Source of the DNA: Pseudomonas fluorescens
Lineage (GTDB): Bacteria; Pseudomonadota; Gammaproteobacteria; Pseudomonadales; Pseudomonadaceae
Length of the DNA: 64,000 nucleotides
Assembly: GCF_001307155.1 (NCBI RefSeq)
Contig: NZ_CP012830.1
Span: 620,001-684,000 of the forward strand
Direction: 5' to 3'
Translations under genes and position numbers: made by a program
Shown here: positions 8,257-20,614 of the stretch, one piece after another
Numbering within the stretch: the stretch's first letter is position 1
How the letters are laid out: each line of letters starts with the position of its first letter
The notes under the pieces: generated by a model
Told to the model about the DNA's origin: nothing
Seen by the model: the letters and a program-made list of their open reading frames with translations, nothing else
Database searches by the model: none

Positions 8257-8333
8257 TGGTGCACTCGACAGGATTCGAACCTGTGACCGCTCGGTTCGTA
8301 GCCGAGTACTCTATCCAGCTGAGCTACGAGTGC
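8257..8333 (-). tRNA. tRNA-Arg (anticodon ACG), copy 2
   Basis: Same 77-nt sequence as the copy at 8108, separated by 72 nt of unrelated spacer. A recent tandem duplication or homogenised pair, co-transcribed with the upstream tRNA-Ser. Confidence 0.95.
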
Positions 8334-8440
8334 ATTTGTTGCCGCGCATTATAGGCCGTTAAATCTTTTTGTAAAGCACTTTTTCTAGTAATTTCAACAA
8401 CTTACCGAAGAAGCCAGATTACAACGTACTAAATAAATAA

Positions 8441-8531
8441 TGGCGGAGAACGGGGGATTCGAACCCCCGACACCCTTTTGAGGTGTACTCCCTTAGCAGG
8501 GGAGCGCCTTCGGCCACTCGGCCAGCTCTCC
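8441..8531 (-). tRNA. tRNA-Ser (anticodon GCU)
   Basis: Acceptor GGAGAGC/GTTCTCC with one G-U pair, a long variable arm typical of serine tRNAs, anticodon loop containing GCT, encoded CCA. 91 nt. First gene of a three-tRNA cluster just downstream of csrA. Confidence 0.93.
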
Positions 8532-8593
8532 GCAACACGGGGCGTATCTTAACCAACCTTTTCCCCGTTTGCAAACATAAAAAACGATAAAAA

Positions 8594-8782
8594 TTAATGG
8601 CTTGGTTCGTCGTCCTTCTCTTTCTTGATCCGCAGGTAGATTTCCTCACGGTGAACAGCCACCTCTTTAGGCGCGTTAACGCCAATACGCACTTGATTTC
8701 CTTTGACGCCGAGCACGGTCACAGTGATTTCGCCATCACCAATAATCAGGCTTTCTGCGCACCGACGAGTCAGAATCAGCAT
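8594..8782 (-). CDS. csrA: Carbon storage regulator RsmA/CsrA
   Basis: 62 residues starting [17 protein letters not shown] six-codon upstream extension is out of keeping with the family. CsrA dimers bind GGA motifs in hairpin loops of mRNA leaders and block translation. The RNA-contacting strands LTRR near the N terminus and [19 protein letters not shown] near the end are intact. In pseudomonads RsmA is titrated by RsmX/Y/Z RNAs under GacS/GacA and controls secondary metabolism, biofilm and motility. It lies downstream of lysC, with a terminator in between, and upstream of the tRNAs, the conserved Pseudomonas order. Confidence 0.97.
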   Translation of the reverse strand: MLILTRRCAESLIIGDGEITVTVLGVKGNQVRIGVNAPKEVAVHREEIYLRIKKEKDDEPSH

Positions 8783-8933
8783 ACCTTTCTCCTCACGCAT
8801 TTCATTTCAGGGACAACAGTCTGCAAAAAAAAGGCGTTCGACCTACAACCGGAACGATCGTAGCCCTACACGCCTAAGTATTGACCAGCACGAGCAAAAG
8901 AACAGATTTCAGTCGCGCCACTCAAAAAACAAA

Positions 8934-8954
8934 GGGCGCGGTCAGACCGCGCCC
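8934..8954 (-). terminator. lysC terminator
   Basis: Stem GGGCGCGGT/ACCGCGCCC with loop CAG, then a T-rich run on the minus strand. It separates lysC from csrA, implying that csrA also has its own promoter. Confidence 0.85.
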
Positions 8955-8965
8955 TTAGCGGAGCA

Positions 8966-10207
8966 TCACTCGCCCTGGCGGGCCGGTGCGTCCAGTTCGA
9001 AAGCTGTGTGCAGAGCGCGCACAGCCAATTCCAGGTACTTCTCTTCGATCACTACGGAAACCTTGATTTCCGAAGTCGAGATCATCTGGATGTTGATGGT
9101 TTCTTTAGCCAGAGCCTCGAACATGCGGCTGGCAACGCCTGCGTGAGAACGCATGCCAACGCCGACGATCGACACCTTGGCGATCTTGGTGTCGCCAACG
9201 ACTTCACGGGCACCGATCTCGCGAGCGGTGTTCTCCAGCACGGTCTGCGCCGCCTGGTAGTCGTTGCGGTGCACAGTGAAGGTGAAGTCGGTGGTGTTAT
9301 CGTGCGCAACGTTCTGCACGATCATGTCGACTTCGATGTTCGCGGCGCTGATCGGGCCGAGAATCTTGAAGGCCACGCCCGGGGTGTCTGGCACGCCACG
9401 GATGGTCAGCTTGGCTTCATCGCGGTTAAAAGCGATGCCGGAAATGATCGGCTGTTCCATGGATTCCTCTTCATCAATAGTAATGAGGGTACCCGGACCC
9501 TCCTTGAAGCTGTGCAGTACGCGCAGCGGAACGTTGTACTTACCGGCGAATTCGACCGCGCGGATCTGCAACACCTTGGAGCCGAGGCTGGCCATTTCCA
9601 GCATCTCTTCAAAGGTGATCTTGTCCAGGCGCTGAGCCACGGACACCACGCGCGGGTCGGTGGTGTAGACGCCGTCGACATCCGTGTAGATCTGGCATTC
9701 ATCAGCCTTCAGGGCCGCTGCCAGCGCCACGCCGGTGGTGTCGGAACCGCCACGACCAAGGGTGGTGATGTTGCCGTGCTCGTCGACGCCCTGGAAACCG
9801 GCAACGACAACCACGCGACCGGCCTTCAGGTCACCGCGAATCTTCTGGTCATCAATCTGCAAGATACGCGCTTTATTGTGCGCGCTATCCGTCAGAATCC
9901 GTACCTGGTTGCCGGTGTACGACACCGCCGGTACGCCGCGCTTGATCAGCGCCATGGCCAGCAGTGCAATCGTCACCTGCTCACCGGTGGAGACGATGAC
10001 ATCCAGCTCACGCGGAACCGGTTGATCGCCGCCACTGATTTGCTTGGCCAGATCGATCAGACGGTTGGTCTCGCCGCTCATTGCAGACAGCACGACCACC
10101 AGGTCATCGCCGGCCTCGCGGAATTTCTTAACCTTGTCGGCGACCTGCTCGATTCTCTCGACAGTGCCGACTGAGGTGCCTCCAAATTTCTGTACGATCA
10201 AAGCCAT
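8966..10207 (-). CDS. lysC: Aspartate kinase
   Basis: 413 residues. The amino acid kinase domain starts with ALIVQKFGGTSVG (KFGGTS binds substrate and ATP) and includes GRGGSDTTGVALAAAL. Two ACT domains follow (about residues 265-400), including ISGIAFNRDEAKLTIRGVPDTPG and VSIVGVGMRSHAGVASRMFEAL, for feedback inhibition by lysine and threonine. It phosphorylates aspartate, the first step to lysine, threonine, methionine and diaminopimelate. It lies 90 bp downstream of alaS on the same strand. Confidence 0.97.
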   Translation of the reverse strand: MALIVQKFGGTSVGTVERIEQVADKVKKFREAGDDLVVVLSAMSGETNRLIDLAKQISGGDQPVPRELDVIVSTGEQVTIALLAMALIKRGVPAVSYTGNQVRILTDSAHNKARILQIDDQKIRGDLKAGRVVVVAGFQGVDEHGNITTLGRGGSDTTGVALAAALKADECQIYTDVDGVYTTDPRVVSVAQRLDKITFEEMLEMASLGSKVLQIRAVEFAGKYNVPLRVLHSFKEGPGTLITIDEEESMEQPIISGIAFNRDEAKLTIRGVPDTPGVAFKILGPISAANIEVDMIVQNVAHDNTTDFTFTVHRNDYQAAQTVLENTAREIGAREVVGDTKIAKVSIVGVGMRSHAGVASRMFEALAKETINIQMISTSEIKVSVVIEEKYLELAVRALHTAFELDAPARQGE

Positions 10208-10297
10208 TTCAAAGCCGCCTCAGCCCATGAAGGGCGCCCATTAATCACTCAAACAGCTGCGAAGCCCGCCACTAGACGACGGGCTCGGCACGCAGCC

Positions 10298-12919
10298 TTA
10301 AATACCCTGCTCTACAAACGGCACGGTCAGGGCCAATGCAGCATCCAGTGCGCCAGCGTCGGTACCGCCGCCTTGCGCCATGTCTGGACGACCACCGCCC
10401 TTCCCGCCCACTGCTGCAGCGGCTTGCTTCATCAAATCACCGGCTTTGAGTTGGCCAGTCAGGTCCTTGGTTACACCCGCAACCAGCACGACCTTTTCCT
10501 CATGGACACTGCCGAGCAGGATCACTGCGCGGCCGAGTTTGTTCTTCAGTTGATCGACCAGCGCCAGCAGCGCCTTGCCGTCCTGACCGTCGAGACGCAC
10601 GGCCAGGACTTTCACGCCTTTGACGTCCTGGGCAGAAGCCGACAGGTCGTCGCCCGCCGCACTGGCGGCCTTGGCTTGCAACTGCTCGAGTTGCTTTTCC
10701 AGCAGACGGTTGCGCTCAAGCACAGCCGACAGCTTGTCGATCAGGTTGTCGCGGCTGCCCTTGACCAGGTTGGCCGCTTCCTTGAGTTGCTCTTCCGCAG
10801 CGTTCAGGTAAGCCAGTGCCGCAGCGCCTGTCACCGCTTCGATACGACGCACGCCAGAAGCCACGCCGCCTTCGCTGATGATTTTCAGCAGGCCGATGTC
10901 GCCGGTACGATTGGCATGGATACCACCGCACAGCTCGACGGAGAAGTCGCCCATGCTCAGTACGCGCACGCTGTCGCCGTACTTCTCGCCGAACAGCGCC
11001 ATGGCGCCTTTCTGCTTGGCGGTGTCGATATCGGTTTCTTCGGTTTCAACTTCGGAGTTCTTGCGAATTTCGGCGTTGACGATTTCTTCCAGCGCTTTCA
11101 GCTGTTCAGGCTTGATCGCTTCAAAGTGGCTGAAGTCAAAGCGTAGACGCTGACTGTCGACCAGGGAGCCTTTTTGCTGAACGTGCTCGCCCAGCACCTG
11201 ACGCAATGCCGCGTGCAGCAAGTGCGTGGCGGAGTGGTTCAGCGAAGTGGCGTGACGCACCTCGGCATCCACCTGGGCCTGAACCGGCGAGCCAATGGTC
11301 AGGCTGCCCGAATCCAGCACACCGTGGTGCAGGAATGCACCGCCAGTCTTGGTGGTGTCGCGCACGTCGAAACGCGCAGCGCCTGCCTGCAGGTAACCGC
11401 AGTCACCGATCTGACCGCCGGATTCCGCATAGAACGGCGTCTGATCGAGAACGACCACGCCCTCTTCGCCTTCGCTCAATACGTCGACCGATTGCCCGTC
11501 TTTATACAGAGCAACGATTTTTGCCGAACCGCTGTGAGCGGTGTAACCGGTGAACTCGGTGGCCACATCAACCTTGACCAGGCTGTTGTAGTCCATACCG
11601 AAGGAACTGGCCGAACGGGCACGGACGCGCTGGGCTTCCATTTCGCGCTCGAAGCCCTCTTCGTCGATGGTCAGGTTGCGCTCACGCGCGATGTCGCCGG
11701 TCAGGTCCATCGGGAAACCGTAGGTGTCATACAGCTTGAACACCACGTCGCCTGGCACCACGTTGCCTTTGAGTTCGGCCAGATCCTGCTCGAGGATCTT
11801 CAGGCCCTGCTCCAGGGTTTTGGCGAACTGCTCTTCTTCGGCTTTCAGCACGCGCTCGATGTGCGCCTGCTGGGATTTCAGCTCAGGGAAGGCTTCGCCC
11901 ATCTCGGCAACCAGTGCGCCGACGATCTGATAGAAGAAACTGCCCTTGGCGCCCAGCTTGTTGCCGTGACGGCAAGCGCGACGAATGATCCGGCGCAGCA
12001 CGTAGCCACGACCTTCGTTGGACGGCAGCACGCCGTCGGCGATCAGGAAACCGCAGGAACGAATGTGGTCAGCCACAACTTTCAGCGAAGCCTGGTTGTC
12101 GTTGGTGCAACCGATGGCCTTGGCCGAAGCGCTCAGCAGACTCTGGAACAGGTCGATTTCATAGTTCGAGTGAACGTGCTGCAGCACGGCACTGATCCGC
12201 TCCAGGCCCATGCCGGTATCCACCGACGGTGCTGGCAACGGGTGCAACACGCCATCGGCGGTGCGGTTGAACTGCATGAAGACGTTGTTCCAGATTTCGA
12301 TGTAACGGTCGCCGTCTTCCTCTGGCGAACCCGGTGGGCCACCCCAGATGTCGGCACCGTGATCGTAGAAAATCTCGGTGCAAGGACCGCACGGGCCGGT
12401 ATCGCCCATGGTCCAGAAGTTGTCGGAGGCGTACGGTGCGCCTTTGTTGTCGCCGATGCGAACCATGCGCTCGGCCGGAACCCCGACTTCCTTGGTCCAG
12501 ATGTCGTAGGCCTCGTCATCGCTGGCGTAGACCGTGACCCAGAGCTTTTCCTTCGGCAGGTTCAGCCACTTGTCGGAGGTCAGGAAGGTCCAGGCGTAGG
12601 TGATCGCATCACGCTTGAAGTAGTCACCGAAGCTGAAGTTACCCAGCATTTCGAAGAAGGTGTGGTGACGAGCGGTATAACCGACGTTTTCCAGGTCGTT
12701 GTGCTTGCCACCGGCGCGAACGCACTTCTGGCTGCTGACGGCGCGGGTATAGGCGCGCTTTTCCTGGCCCAGAAAGCAGTCCTTGAACTGGTTCATCCCC
12801 GCGTTAGTGAACAGCAGGGTTGGGTCGTTGCCCGGAATCAAAGAGCTGGAGGCTACACGGGTGTGGCCTTGCTCTTCGAAGAAGCGAAGGAAGGCTTCAC
12901 GGATTTCTGCGCTTTTCAT
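10298..12919 (-). CDS. alaS: Alanyl-tRNA synthetase
   Basis: 873 residues from [19 protein letters not shown], the standard bacterial N terminus; the longer frame start is spurious. Class II catalytic core with the motif 2 region ([15 protein letters not shown]) and [15 protein letters not shown]. The editing domain carries the zinc-ligand motifs [10 protein letters not shown] and [13 protein letters not shown], which remove mischarged Ser and Gly. The C-terminal C-Ala domain ends with the glycine-rich [15 protein letters not shown]. It charges tRNA-Ala. First gene of the alaS-lysC-csrA group. Confidence 0.98.
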   Translation of the reverse strand: MKSAEIREAFLRFFEEQGHTRVASSSLIPGNDPTLLFTNAGMNQFKDCFLGQEKRAYTRAVSSQKCVRAGGKHNDLENVGYTARHHTFFEMLGNFSFGDYFKRDAITYAWTFLTSDKWLNLPKEKLWVTVYASDDEAYDIWTKEVGVPAERMVRIGDNKGAPYASDNFWTMGDTGPCGPCTEIFYDHGADIWGGPPGSPEEDGDRYIEIWNNVFMQFNRTADGVLHPLPAPSVDTGMGLERISAVLQHVHSNYEIDLFQSLLSASAKAIGCTNDNQASLKVVADHIRSCGFLIADGVLPSNEGRGYVLRRIIRRACRHGNKLGAKGSFFYQIVGALVAEMGEAFPELKSQQAHIERVLKAEEEQFAKTLEQGLKILEQDLAELKGNVVPGDVVFKLYDTYGFPMDLTGDIARERNLTIDEEGFEREMEAQRVRARSASSFGMDYNSLVKVDVATEFTGYTAHSGSAKIVALYKDGQSVDVLSEGEEGVVVLDQTPFYAESGGQIGDCGYLQAGAARFDVRDTTKTGGAFLHHGVLDSGSLTIGSPVQAQVDAEVRHATSLNHSATHLLHAALRQVLGEHVQQKGSLVDSQRLRFDFSHFEAIKPEQLKALEEIVNAEIRKNSEVETEETDIDTAKQKGAMALFGEKYGDSVRVLSMGDFSVELCGGIHANRTGDIGLLKIISEGGVASGVRRIEAVTGAAALAYLNAAEEQLKEAANLVKGSRDNLIDKLSAVLERNRLLEKQLEQLQAKAASAAGDDLSASAQDVKGVKVLAVRLDGQDGKALLALVDQLKNKLGRAVILLGSVHEEKVVLVAGVTKDLTGQLKAGDLMKQAAAAVGGKGGGRPDMAQGGGTDAGALDAALALTVPFVEQGI

Positions 12920-13065
12920 TAGGTTCTTCCACGGAGGCTGCGGCCAAAGGCCTGTGCGAATCGTCAACAGACGAAGCGACGGCAAAGGGCCGCATTATAT
13001 CGGCGTTAGTGTGCAGGTACAGTGTGTTTGTACGATACAGGCAGTCAATTGGACGGCTAACACCT

Positions 13066-14070
13066 TCAGTTTTGAGAAAACTCGACGAAAGTCGCGATTA
13101 CCTGCTCGATCTGCGCCCGGTTGACGTCCATGTGAGTGACCATGCGCAAACGTGAGGCGGCGCTGAGTTTGATCCCGCGCTCACCGGCAAACGCCTTGAG
13201 CGCCTCGCACTTATCACCCATCCGCACGTAAACCATGTTGGTCTGTACAGGTTCGACTGTATACCCCGCCGCGCTCAGACCTTCAGCCAGAAACTGCGCG
13301 TTGGAGTGGTCGTCCGCCAGGCGTTGCACGTTGTGATCCAGTGCATACAAGCCGGCCGCCGCAAGAATGCCGGCCTGACGCATGCCACCACCGACCATCT
13401 TGCGCAGGCGCCGGGCCTTGCCGATCAACTCGGCCGAACCACAGAGCACCGAACCGATCGGCGCGCCGAGGCCTTTGGACAGGCACACCGACACCGAATC
13501 GAAGTGCCGGGTGATTTCCAGTGCATCGACGCCCAGCTTGACCGCTGCGTTGTACAACCGCGCGCCATCCAGGTGCAGCGACAGACCGTGTTCATGGGTA
13601 AAGCGGCGAGCCCGCGCCAGATATTCCAGCGGCAATACCTTGCCTTGCATGGTGTTTTCCAGCGCCAGCAGCCGGGTCCGGGCGAAGTGAAAATCGTCCG
13701 GCTTGATCGCCGCAGCCACCTGAGCCAGGTCCAGCGAACCATCGGCTTGAACTTCCAGCGGTTGCGGCTGGATCGAGCCCAACACCGCGGCCCCGCCACC
13801 TTCGTACTTATACGTGTGCGCCTGCTGGCCGACGATGTACTCGTCACCGCGCTCACAGTGGGCCATCAGCCCCAGCAGGTTGCTCATGGTGCCCGTCGGC
13901 ACGAACAGCGCCGCTGCAAAGCCCAGGCGCCTGGCCAGTTCGGCCTCAAGCTGATTGACCGTCGGATCTTCGCCGTAGACGTCATCCCCGGTGACCGCAT
14001 TGGCCATCGCGTCGAGCATCCCTGCGGTCGGTTGGGTGACGGTGTCGCTACGAAGATCGATAACGCTCAT
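13066..14070 (-). CDS. ltaE: Low-specificity L-threonine aldolase
   Basis: 334 residues. PLP-dependent fold type I enzyme: [17 protein letters not shown] terminus, aspartate-bearing [12 protein letters not shown], and the PLP lysine in [14 protein letters not shown] (about residue 195-200). It cleaves threonine and allo-threonine to glycine and acetaldehyde. Monocistronic, upstream of alaS on the same strand with a gap of about 145 bp. Stereospecificity cannot be read from sequence. Confidence 0.9.
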   Translation of the reverse strand: MSVIDLRSDTVTQPTAGMLDAMANAVTGDDVYGEDPTVNQLEAELARRLGFAAALFVPTGTMSNLLGLMAHCERGDEYIVGQQAHTYKYEGGGAAVLGSIQPQPLEVQADGSLDLAQVAAAIKPDDFHFARTRLLALENTMQGKVLPLEYLARARRFTHEHGLSLHLDGARLYNAAVKLGVDALEITRHFDSVSVCLSKGLGAPIGSVLCGSAELIGKARRLRKMVGGGMRQAGILAAAGLYALDHNVQRLADDHSNAQFLAEGLSAAGYTVEPVQTNMVYVRMGDKCEALKAFAGERGIKLSAASRLRMVTHMDVNRAQIEQVIATFVEFSQN

Positions 14071-14292
14071 GAATCAGGCCTCGGAATAGGACGCTAACGT
14101 CGCTGCTGATAAGGGAAATCTCTTTCGAAGGGGATTACTGCGGCCAACGCCGCGATTAATCAAGGCCCGGACCGGAAAAGCCGGCTCAAGCCAACGGAAA
14201 AACCGATGTATATCATCAGAAAGCAGCCATGCGCAGCCCACAAATATGTGTTAAAAACTCTCCGCCGCCAGAAAATCTGGCAGCAAAACGTT

Positions 14293-14452
14293 CTCAGGGC
14301 GGGGTGCAACTCCCCACCGGCGGTAATTGCGCGCAATGCGCATAGCCCGCGAGCGCTTGGTGTCACTGATGCTTCGGCAGCAGGTGACGGCAAGGTCAGC
14401 AGACCCGGTGTGATCCCGGGACCGACGGTCATAGTCCGGATGAAGAGAGAAC
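14293..14452 (+). ncRNA. FMN riboswitch (RFN element)
   Basis: Contains the conserved blocks of the FMN aptamer in order: GGGCGGGGTGCAACTCCC, CACCGGCGGTAAT, AGCCCGCGAGCG, a variable arm, GACCCGGTGTGATCCCGGG, and TCCGGATGAAGAGAGA. It precedes the lumazine synthase gene by 124 nt. Downstream GGGATT (about 14453) and AATCCC (about 14522) could form part of the expression platform. FMN binding should reduce expression of the gene. Confidence 0.97.
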
Positions 14453-14576
14453 GGGATTGGCACCAAAGGGCCGTCCGTGGGCAACGCGCATACTCTGCAC
14501 GGCTGACCTGCACGTACCCTTAAATCCCATTCGATTCATAACGCCCTGTTTTTCACACAAACAGGAGTCAGAACAG

Positions 14577-15086
14577 ATGCAACCCACCGCAATCGATAGC
14601 AAAAGCAAAAACCATCAGGGCGAGCGCGTAGCGTTTATCCAGGCGTGCTGGCACAAGGAAATCGTTGATCAGAGCCGTAAGGGCTTCGTCAGCGAGATGA
14701 TCGCCCAGGGTTATCAGGAATCGGATATCGACTTTTTTGAAGTCGGCGGCGCCTTTGAAATTCCACTGCACGCCAAGCTGCTGGCCAAATCCGGCCGTTA
14801 CGCGGGCATCGTCGCTGCAGGTTTAGTGGTTGACGGCGGCATCTACCGTCACGAGTTCGTTGCCCAGTCGGTGATCAGCGGCCTGATGCAGGTTCAGCTG
14901 GAAACTGAAGTGCCGGTGTTCTCGGTCGTGCTGACCCCGCACCACTTCCATGCCGGCGAAGAGCACCAGAAGTTCTTCTTCGAGCACTTCGTGCACAAGG
15001 GCCAGGAAGCGGCAAAGACCTGCGCCGACACGCTGCACAAGATGCGTGCCTTGCGTCGTAGCGAGCACCGCGCAGTAGCCGTCTAA
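14577..15086 (+). CDS. ribH2: 6,7-dimethyl-8-ribityllumazine synthase, RibH2 type
   Basis: 169 residues starting MQPTAIDSK, with GGAGT upstream; longer in-frame starts would run into the riboswitch leader. The protein condenses the pyrimidinedione with dihydroxybutanone phosphate in riboflavin synthesis. It resembles the Brucella RibH2 isozyme rather than the icosahedral RibH: AFIQACWHKEIVDQSRKGF, EIPLHAKLLAKSGRYAGIV, DGGIYRHEFVA and LTPHHFHAGEEHQKFF are diagnostic. RibH2 enzymes form decamers and are catalytically slower. No other rib gene adjoins it, so it is a riboswitch-controlled second copy. Confidence 0.92.
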   Translation: MQPTAIDSKSKNHQGERVAFIQACWHKEIVDQSRKGFVSEMIAQGYQESDIDFFEVGGAFEIPLHAKLLAKSGRYAGIVAAGLVVDGGIYRHEFVAQSVISGLMQVQLETEVPVFSVVLTPHHFHAGEEHQKFFFEHFVHKGQEAAKTCADTLHKMRALRRSEHRAVAV

Positions 15087-15102
15087 AACGCAGCATCGCC
15101 CT

Positions 15103-15192
15103 TGTAGGAGTAAGGCTTGCCCGCGATGCAGGCGCCGCGGTCTATCGACCAGACCGCGTTATCGTTCATCGCGGGCAAGCCTTGCTCCTACA
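15103..15192. repeat. REPIN (inverted pair of REP sequences)
   Basis: Outer arms GTAGGAG-AAGGCTTGCCCGCG and its complement enclose a GCGGTC/GACCGC inner hairpin. Nearly the same as the element at 56493-56581. It lies between convergent ribH2 and astE and may stop both transcripts. Confidence 0.88.
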
Positions 15193-15208
15193 GGGGCATC
15201 AGCGGCTA

Positions 15209-16219
15209 TCAGGCCAGGTTTTCGGCAGTGGTCGGCACAATCAGAATGCCGGCGCGCAGGCCGTTCTTGACCTTCGGGTTCGGGAAGATGATTCGCGCAC
15301 CCTCCTCCTCGACGATCCAGCGGGTCTGGGCGATGTCTTCGGCCAGCAGATAACCCTTTTTCAACTCCGAGAAGTTCTCGATGTCCGCCGGCAGGTTCAA
15401 GTGGAAGCTGTCGCTGTGCTTGATGATTTCCCGCGCCACGCTGAACAGCTGCAAGCCATCCAGGCTCTCTTCTGCAGACTCCGGTTCGGTGCCTTCGATG
15501 ATCTGCTTCAAAAGGGTTTCAAGGCGCGAGACGTTGACCCCGTCGTTCTGCCCGAACGGCCGGGCCTTGCCCAACTCAAGGGTGAAAGACTCGGCATCGA
15601 GCTTGTCGTAGGTGTACGAACTGAAAACGATGGACGGTTTGTTCTGCAACAGCACCGCCTCCATGCCGGCAGCGCGCAGGCGAGCCAGTTCATGACGGGA
15701 ATGCTGACGACCTTCTTTCCAGGGATACAGCGCGAACTGCTCGATCTTCGAGCCACGGATCGCGGTGTGCAGATCGTAGTGCAACCGGGCGCGGTCGGGC
15801 AGATTGAAGAAACTCGCTGCCAGACGCTCCAGCTCACAGGCTCGCAGTGCTTCAGAGCCACTGCTGAGTTCGTGACGGCCGTTGAACAGCCGATTGACGT
15901 CCTGCTCGATAAAACGCTCGCCGCGACGCATGGCGTCAGGGTTGCCGAACAGGAACAGAATACGTGCGCGCGGCTTCAACTCTCCGCGGGCGATGTCATG
16001 CAACAGGCGATCGAGTAACTCGATCGGCGCTGTTTCGTTACCGTGGATGCCGGCCGACAACAGCAAGTCCAGGCCATTGTCACGAGCCTCGGGAGGCCGG
16101 ACTTCCAGCGCCCCTTCGCTCAGCCAGCGCATCCGCACGCCTTCGACAGTCAGTTGAGTCTTCTCCGCCGGTTCACGACCGGCGAGGGTCAGTTCAAGCA
16201 GTTTGCCGAGGGCGAGCAT
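15209..16219 (-). CDS. astE: Succinylglutamate desuccinylase
   Basis: 336 residues. Zinc carboxypeptidase-like fold: [17 protein letters not shown] supplies zinc ligands His and Glu, and the later [12 protein letters not shown] holds the third zinc histidine. It hydrolyses N-succinylglutamate to glutamate and succinate, the last step of the AST pathway. Last gene of the astC-aruF-aruG-astD-astB-(95 aa)-astE run, 12 nt after the 95-residue gene, so co-transcribed. Confidence 0.95.
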   Translation of the reverse strand: MLALGKLLELTLAGREPAEKTQLTVEGVRMRWLSEGALEVRPPEARDNGLDLLLSAGIHGNETAPIELLDRLLHDIARGELKPRARILFLFGNPDAMRRGERFIEQDVNRLFNGRHELSSGSEALRACELERLAASFFNLPDRARLHYDLHTAIRGSKIEQFALYPWKEGRQHSRHELARLRAAGMEAVLLQNKPSIVFSSYTYDKLDAESFTLELGKARPFGQNDGVNVSRLETLLKQIIEGTEPESAEESLDGLQLFSVAREIIKHSDSFHLNLPADIENFSELKKGYLLAEDIAQTRWIVEEEGARIIFPNPKVKNGLRAGILIVPTTAENLA

Positions 16220-16231
16220 AGAGCGAATTCC

Positions 16232-16519
16232 TTAGTGATCGTGTTTGCAATCCGGGCCGTGCACGTGGTCTTCGTCACCGATTTCAGCCGGTTCCATTTC
16301 CAGTTGCAGACTTACCAGATTAGTCGCCAATGGGCGCAGCAGCAGGTTGGCGTATTCAGCGTCGCCTTCTTCGACGTCAACGCCGATCAGCAGCTGGCCA
16401 CGGCCGTCGTGCTGGATCCACAACTCTTTGCCCTGCCACATTACCGCAACGCGGGTGCAAGAGGTTTCCAGCTGAGTGCCGTCGGTGTCTTCAAGAATCA
16501 GCTGCAGGGTATCGCTCAT
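16232..16519 (-). CDS. Small conserved protein of the ast operon with a His-rich tail
   Basis: 95 residues. An all-beta-looking body (LQLILEDTDGTQLETSCTRVAVMWQGKELWIQHDGRG) ends in an acidic, histidine-rich tail (DEDHVHGPDCKHDH) that could bind a metal. P. aeruginosa has a similar small gene at the same place between aruB and aruE. Some relatives are labelled topoisomerase II in databases, which nothing here supports. Its tight spacing before astE suggests a link to the zinc-dependent AstE, perhaps metal supply; this is inference. Confidence 0.75.
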   Translation of the reverse strand: MSDTLQLILEDTDGTQLETSCTRVAVMWQGKELWIQHDGRGQLLIGVDVEEGDAEYANLLLRPLATNLVSLQLEMEPAEIGDEDHVHGPDCKHDH

Positions 16520-16582
16520 TTTTACGTTCTCATCGGGAGATAAAGCAACGCGTCCGACTCTTCATGAGCAGGACGCGGGCTT

Positions 16583-17929
16583 TCAATTGATCTGGAATGG
16601 ATAAACCGCGCCCAGTTTAAGGATTTGCGTCAGTTCATCCAGTGCCGTCCGGCACTCAAGCAACAATTGTGGGTCCGCCAGATCACTTTCGGTCATGCGG
16701 TCACGGTAGTGCTTGTCGACCCATTGGGTCAGCGTGCCATACAACGGCGGGGTCATGATAACCCCTGGATTGACCGCCGCCAGCTCGGTTTCATTCAGTG
16801 CGACACGTAACCGCAGGCAAGCCGGGCCACCGCCGTTCTGCATGCTTTGCTTGAGATCGAAGACTTTCACTTCGCGAATCAGGCCGCCAGAGCTGGTCAG
16901 CTCTTGCAGGTACTGCCAGACGCGTGGATTGTTCTGGCACTCTTGCGGCACGATCAGCAGCATCGAACCGTCAGCGCGGGACAGCAGTTGGCTGTTGAAC
17001 AGGTAAGAACGCACGGCGTCTTCGACCGACACCTGGGAACGTGGAACACAGATCGCCTTGAACTGACCGCCGCGCTTGGCAAGCTTGGCCGACAGTTCAG
17101 CCAGCATCTGCTCGGTGTCGAGGAATGCGTCCTCGTGATAGAACAGCGCTTCACCGTTACCCACCGCGATCACGTCGTTGTGGAACACGCCCTGGTCGAT
17201 CACCGAAGGATTCTGCTGGGCGAACACCACACCGTCTTCGCTCAAGCCATGCAGACGGGCAACCGCTTGCGACGCTTCGAGGGTCTGACGCGCCGGGTAC
17301 TTCTGCGGTGCCGGGTAGCGGGTATCGAACGCGCTGCGACCGAACACGAAGAACTCGACACCGGCTTCGCCGTATTCACGGCAGAAGCGTGTGTGGTTGG
17401 CTGCGCCTTCATCACCGAACTGCGCCACGGCAGGCAACGCTGCGTGGTGGGCGAAGTGTTTCTGGTCGGCGAACATGGCTCCCAGCACGCGGCTGGTGGT
17501 CGGGTGCTCGATGCTGCGGTGGTATTTGCAGTTGAGGTTGGCGGCGGTGAAATGCACGCGACCGTCGGCGGTATCAGCGCTCGGGCTGACGGTGGCGGCG
17601 TTGGCCACCCACATGCTCGACGCCGAGCAGCTGGCAACCAGCAACGGCATCGCCTGTTTGGCCGCCTGCTCGATTACTTGAGCGTCGGTGCCGCTGAAAC
17701 CCAGGCTGCGCAGCGCGCCGACATCCGGACGCTCTTGCGGCGCGAGAACGCCTTGCTGAAAGCCCATTTCCATCAGCGCTTTCATTTTCGCCAGGCCTTG
17801 CAGCGCTGCTTCCTTCGGATTGGAAGACTGCTGGCTGTTGCTCTGGGACGCGACGTTGCCGTAGGACAGACCGCCGTAGTTATGGGTCGGCCCCACTAGA
17901 CCGTCAAAATTGACTTCATAGGATTTCAT
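16583..17929 (-). CDS. astB: N-succinylarginine dihydrolase
   Basis: 448 residues, the family length. [28 protein letters not shown] is the typical N terminus. The fold belongs to the guanidino-group modifying (amidinotransferase) superfamily. The segment [15 protein letters not shown] near the C terminus holds the nucleophilic cysteine. It turns succinylarginine into succinylornithine, two NH3 and CO2. A REP element separates it from astD, yet the order is that of one operon. Confidence 0.96.
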   Translation of the reverse strand: MKSYEVNFDGLVGPTHNYGGLSYGNVASQSNSQQSSNPKEAALQGLAKMKALMEMGFQQGVLAPQERPDVGALRSLGFSGTDAQVIEQAAKQAMPLLVASCSASSMWVANAATVSPSADTADGRVHFTAANLNCKYHRSIEHPTTSRVLGAMFADQKHFAHHAALPAVAQFGDEGAANHTRFCREYGEAGVEFFVFGRSAFDTRYPAPQKYPARQTLEASQAVARLHGLSEDGVVFAQQNPSVIDQGVFHNDVIAVGNGEALFYHEDAFLDTEQMLAELSAKLAKRGGQFKAICVPRSQVSVEDAVRSYLFNSQLLSRADGSMLLIVPQECQNNPRVWQYLQELTSSGGLIREVKVFDLKQSMQNGGGPACLRLRVALNETELAAVNPGVIMTPPLYGTLTQWVDKHYRDRMTESDLADPQLLLECRTALDELTQILKLGAVYPFQIN

Positions 17930-17981
17930 CAGCGAGGCTCCACGAGAATCTGTTGTTATAAATTCGGTTTGACCGCTTCGC

Positions 17982-18050
17982 GGTCATCGCAGGCAAGCCT
18001 TGCTCCTACATGGATTACATCGAACCTGTAGGAGCATAGCTTGCTCGCGA
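17982..18050. repeat. REP element pair inside the ast operon
   Basis: Inverted copies of the motif GCAAGCCTTGCTCCTACA / TGTAGGAGCATAGCTTGC lie in the 128-bp gap between astD and astB. Intra-operon REPs can stabilise upstream mRNA or reduce downstream expression. Confidence 0.8.
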
Positions 18051-18057
18051 AAGCGGC

Positions 18058-20546
<2,489 letters not shown>

Positions 20547-20614
20547 GCTATCTCCTCAAACGGGTCGCTCAGGCCACCCGTAAAACTCTCTGCTCTTAAG
20601 CCTGAAATCGGCCC

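Noticed and set aside
8108..8333. Duplicate tRNA-Arg(ACG) as an attachment-site scar
   Set aside because: Both copies are full length and only 72 bp apart, with no element between them; simple tandem duplication explains this.
11174..12922. 582-codon frame antisense to alaS
   Set aside because: Shadow of alaS; no domains and composition typical of antisense high-G+C frames.
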